This document shows positions 4,343 through 5,775 of a DNA stretch of 5,775 nucleotides, in pieces. The notes below the pieces were generated by a model, which saw only the letters and a program-made list of their open reading frames with translations, searched no databases and was not told the origin of the DNA. This DNA comes from CAZKWY01 sp964556655. Its GTDB lineage: Bacteria > Patescibacteriota > Minisyncoccia > Portnoybacterales > UBA2143. Positions within the stretch are counted from its first letter, which is position 1. Every line of letters starts with the position of its first letter. A program made the position numbers and the translations under genes. The DNA is taken from contig CAZKWY010000025.1 of NCBI GenBank assembly GCA_964556655.1, positions 1-5,775 of the forward strand, read 5' to 3'.

Positions 4343-5230
4343 ATGGCTACTCTATATACTCACAAAGATAGTAATATCAGACGAACCTGGCTTCTGATCA
4401 GCCTTTTTTTGATTTTTATTATTGGCTTAGGATGGGTTTTTTCTTATCAATTTAATAGTCCTATCATTTTAATCATAGCTGTTCTTTTCAGCTCATTGAT
4501 GAGTTTTTTCTCTTATTGGTATTCAGATAAGATTGTTTTAAAAATGAGCAGAGCTAAAGAAATAAAAAAACAGGACAATCCCGAACTTTATCGTATCGTG
4601 GAAAATCTCTGTATTACCGCTGGTCTGCCTATGCCTAAGATATATCTGATTAATGAGCCAGCGCCCAATGCTTTTGCTACGGGGAGAAATTCAGAACATG
4701 CTGTAATCGCTGTCACAGCTGGCCTGCTAGAAAGATTAAACCGCTCTGAGTTAGAAGGAGTTATTGCTCATGAGCTTAGCCATATTGGCAACCGGGATAT
4801 CTTGCTTCAAACAGTGGTAGTTGTCTTAGTCGGTTTTGTCGTGCTAGTTTCTGACTGGTTTTTGCGCTGGAGTATTTTCGGCGGACGAAGCAATGACCGC
4901 GACAAAGGGCAATTGGGAGCCATTATGGCTGTCGCTAGCGTGATTTTAGCAATTCTTTCGCCTCTAATCGCTAAACTGATCCAGCTTTCCATTTCTAGAA
5001 AAAGAGAGTTTTTGGCTGACGCAGACGGCGCATTATTAACTCGCTATCCAGAAGGGCTAGCTAGTGCTCTAGAAAAGATTTCAAAAGACAGCATCCCTTT
5101 GAAAGCGGCTAACAAGGCAACTGCCCATATGTACATTGCTAATCCTTTAAAAGGTCGAAATTTTTCCAAGCTTTTCATGAGCCATCCGCCCGCGGAAGAA
5201 AGGGTTAAGGCTTTGCGGGGGATGAAATAG
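4343..5230 (+). CDS. htpX: HtpX-type membrane zinc metalloprotease (family M48)
   Basis: HtpX is an inner-membrane endopeptidase that cuts misfolded membrane proteins, with its active site on the cytoplasmic side. The 295-residue product has the family length and order. There are two N-terminal membrane helices (about 15-34 and 39-59), then a soluble part with AGLPMPKIYLINEPAPNAFATGRN (93-116). The zinc motif HELSH spans 143-147, with H143 and H147 as ligands and E144 as the catalytic base. Two more hydrophobic segments follow (about 156-175 and 191-214). E222 in SRKREFLADADGA supplies the third zinc ligand. The C-terminal MSHPPAEERVKAL is also typical, so all catalytic residues are present and the enzyme should be active. 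It follows lemA after 66 bases and is followed by a 91-residue ORF five bases past its stop. The start at 4343 is fixed by an in-frame stop just upstream. Confidence 0.97.
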   Translation: MATLYTHKDSNIRRTWLLISLFLIFIIGLGWVFSYQFNSPIILIIAVLFSSLMSFFSYWYSDKIVLKMSRAKEIKKQDNPELYRIVENLCITAGLPMPKIYLINEPAPNAFATGRNSEHAVIAVTAGLLERLNRSELEGVIAHELSHIGNRDILLQTVVVVLVGFVVLVSDWFLRWSIFGGRSNDRDKGQLGAIMAVASVILAILSPLIAKLIQLSISRKREFLADADGALLTRYPEGLASALEKISKDSIPLKAANKATAHMYIANPLKGRNFSKLFMSHPPAEERVKALRGMK

Positions 5231-5235
5231 TAATT

Positions 5236-5511
5236 ATGGGAATTTTTTCTTCGTCGCCCACTAAAAGGGCGAATAGAAAATCAGTAGAAGAAGCTATTGA
5301 AAAATCAGGTCTTCCAAAAGAAAAAAGAGCGTACCTTAAAGGAGCGGTAGACGATTTAGTCAAAAAAGGAGGAATAAGGGAAAAGGATCTTGACAAGAGA
5401 CTAGATGAGCTGTCAAAAGACCCGAAAGATGCTATTGGCCTTGATGATGCTTCAAAGGCTAGAAAAAGTTTCTCTGGCCTTTATCAAGACCAAGAGAATT
5501 CAGGAAAATAG
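5236..5511 (+). CDS. 91-residue charged protein of unknown function, coupled to htpX
   Basis: The frame starts with ATG five bases after the htpX stop, with the G-run of the htpX 3' end (5216-5222) as a possible, somewhat distant, ribosome site, so translation is probably coupled. The product is strongly charged, rich in lysine, aspartate and glutamate. It has no cysteine, no membrane segment and no signal peptide. After a short MGIFSSS N terminus, three amphipathic helices are likely (about 14-24, 28-44 and 48-60), followed by a polar, probably flexible tail. I recognise no family or motif. Its position suggests a partner or accessory of LemA/HtpX, but this is inferred from gene order only. 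Its length and composition, like those of its neighbours, favour a real gene over a chance frame. No terminator is evident after it, before the tRNA promoter. Confidence 0.8.
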   Translation: MGIFSSSPTKRANRKSVEEAIEKSGLPKEKRAYLKGAVDDLVKKGGIREKDLDKRLDELSKDPKDAIGLDDASKARKSFSGLYQDQENSGK

Positions 5512-5520
5512 GGGCTAGGG

Positions 5521-5549
5521 TTGATTTTTAAGGAATAGTTTTTTATAAA
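5521..5549 (+). promoter_or_regulatory. Promoter of tRNA-Ser
   Basis: TTGATT (5521-5526), a 17-base spacer and TATAAA (5544-5549) match the housekeeping consensus well. The start is expected near 5556. The leader of about 29 nt has a hairpin, CTGGC (5559-5563) with GCCAG (5568-5572), upstream of the mature 5' end. Confidence 0.65.
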
Positions 5550-5584
5550 ATTGAGGAACTGGCGTAGGCCAGATTAGTTTTAAT

Positions 5585-5674
5585 GGAGAGGTGCCGGAGC
5601 GGTTTAACGGAACAGCCTGGAAAGCTGTGCCGCCTTTGTGCGGCTCGTGGGTTCGAATCCCACCCTCTCCGCCA
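5585..5674 (+). tRNA. tRNA-Ser (anticodon GGA)
   Basis: The acceptor stem pairs GGAGAGG (5585-5591) with CCTCTCC (5664-5670), followed by discriminator G and an encoded CCA (5672-5674). The anticodon stem ACAGC/GCTGT (5612-5616, 5624-5628) presents the loop CTGGAAA with anticodon GGA at 5619-5621, reading UCC and UCU. A long class II variable arm (GCCGC with GCGGC) identifies serine. The T arm is GTGGG, TTCGAAT, CCCAC (5647-5663). All parts are intact. Confidence 0.97.
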
Positions 5675-5708
5675 ATTTACAATTTCAGCATTTTGGGGAG
5701 ATGTTACC

Positions 5709-5748
5709 TTGGCGCGTTGCGCCTCGGCAGGCGCGCGAAGCGCGCCAA
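5709..5748. repeat. GC-rich nested palindrome downstream of the tRNA
   Basis: Outer arms TTGGCGCG (5709-5716) and CGCGCCAA (5741-5748) enclose an inner perfect hairpin GGCGCGC-GAA-GCGCGCC (5730-5746), which competes with the outer pairing. The stretch is far richer in G and C than anything around it. No T-run follows, so it is not a standard terminator. It may be an intergenic repeat. The remaining bases up to 5775 show no gene. Confidence 0.6.
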
Positions 5749-5775
5749 AGTCCCATTTTGCAAGGATTTGCCACG

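Noticed and set aside
585..5396. Minus-strand open frames of 60-125 codons under the main genes
   Set aside because: All are antisense shadows of well-supported genes, with no ribosome sites, recognisable domains or promoters.
331..5511. Recoded TGA (code 25) suggested by absence of TGA stops
   Set aside because: All frames are intact under the standard code and glycines use GGN throughout; with seven genes, the lack of TGA stops is not informative.
5709..5748. Intrinsic terminator of the tRNA transcript
   Set aside because: The palindrome is stable enough but lacks a T-run on the plus strand, so a standard terminator cannot be claimed.

Overview
The window reads as ordinary chromosome of a small-genome bacterium, most likely a member of the Candidate Phyla Radiation (Patescibacteria, Parcubacteria-like). 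The reasons are a winged-helix plus nucleotidyltransferase protein of a type I associate with those genomes, AT-rich non-coding DNA, very compact transcription units, and main genes that mostly lack a Shine-Dalgarno site. This is inference from gene content. The standard code fits: stops seen are TAA and TAG only, and no long frame is interrupted by TGA.

Layout. Positions 1-330 hold no large gene. They contain an inverted repeat (39-60), a cluster of palindromic repeats (70-151), and a complete minus-strand mini transcription unit: a near-consensus promoter (261-290), a strong ribosome site, a 23-codon hydrophobic ORF (158-229) and an intrinsic terminator (120-151). A nucleotidyltransferase-like gene (331-1275) follows, with its -10 box so close to the ATG that its mRNA is probably leaderless. 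Between it and groES lies a minus-strand transcription unit (about 1278-1381) that encodes no protein but folds into a three-way junction plus a terminator with a GUAA tetraloop: a candidate undescribed small RNA. Divergent to it is the groES-groEL operon (1551-3553), closed by a strong terminator.

A second promoter (3610-3638) drives lemA, htpX and a 91-residue charged protein (5236-5511). LemA and the membrane metalloprotease HtpX are a recurrent bacterial pair. A 7-codon mini-ORF with a perfect ribosome site ends four bases before the htpX ATG, which suggests coupled translation. The window closes with a promoter and a tRNA-Ser(GGA) gene with encoded CCA (5585-5674), then a GC-rich palindrome (5709-5748).

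Taken together this is a protein-quality neighbourhood: the GroES/GroEL folding chamber beside a membrane quality-control protease. The least explained items are the 23-aa membrane peptide unit and the structured RNA upstream of groES; both are supported by promoter, body and terminator on one strand.
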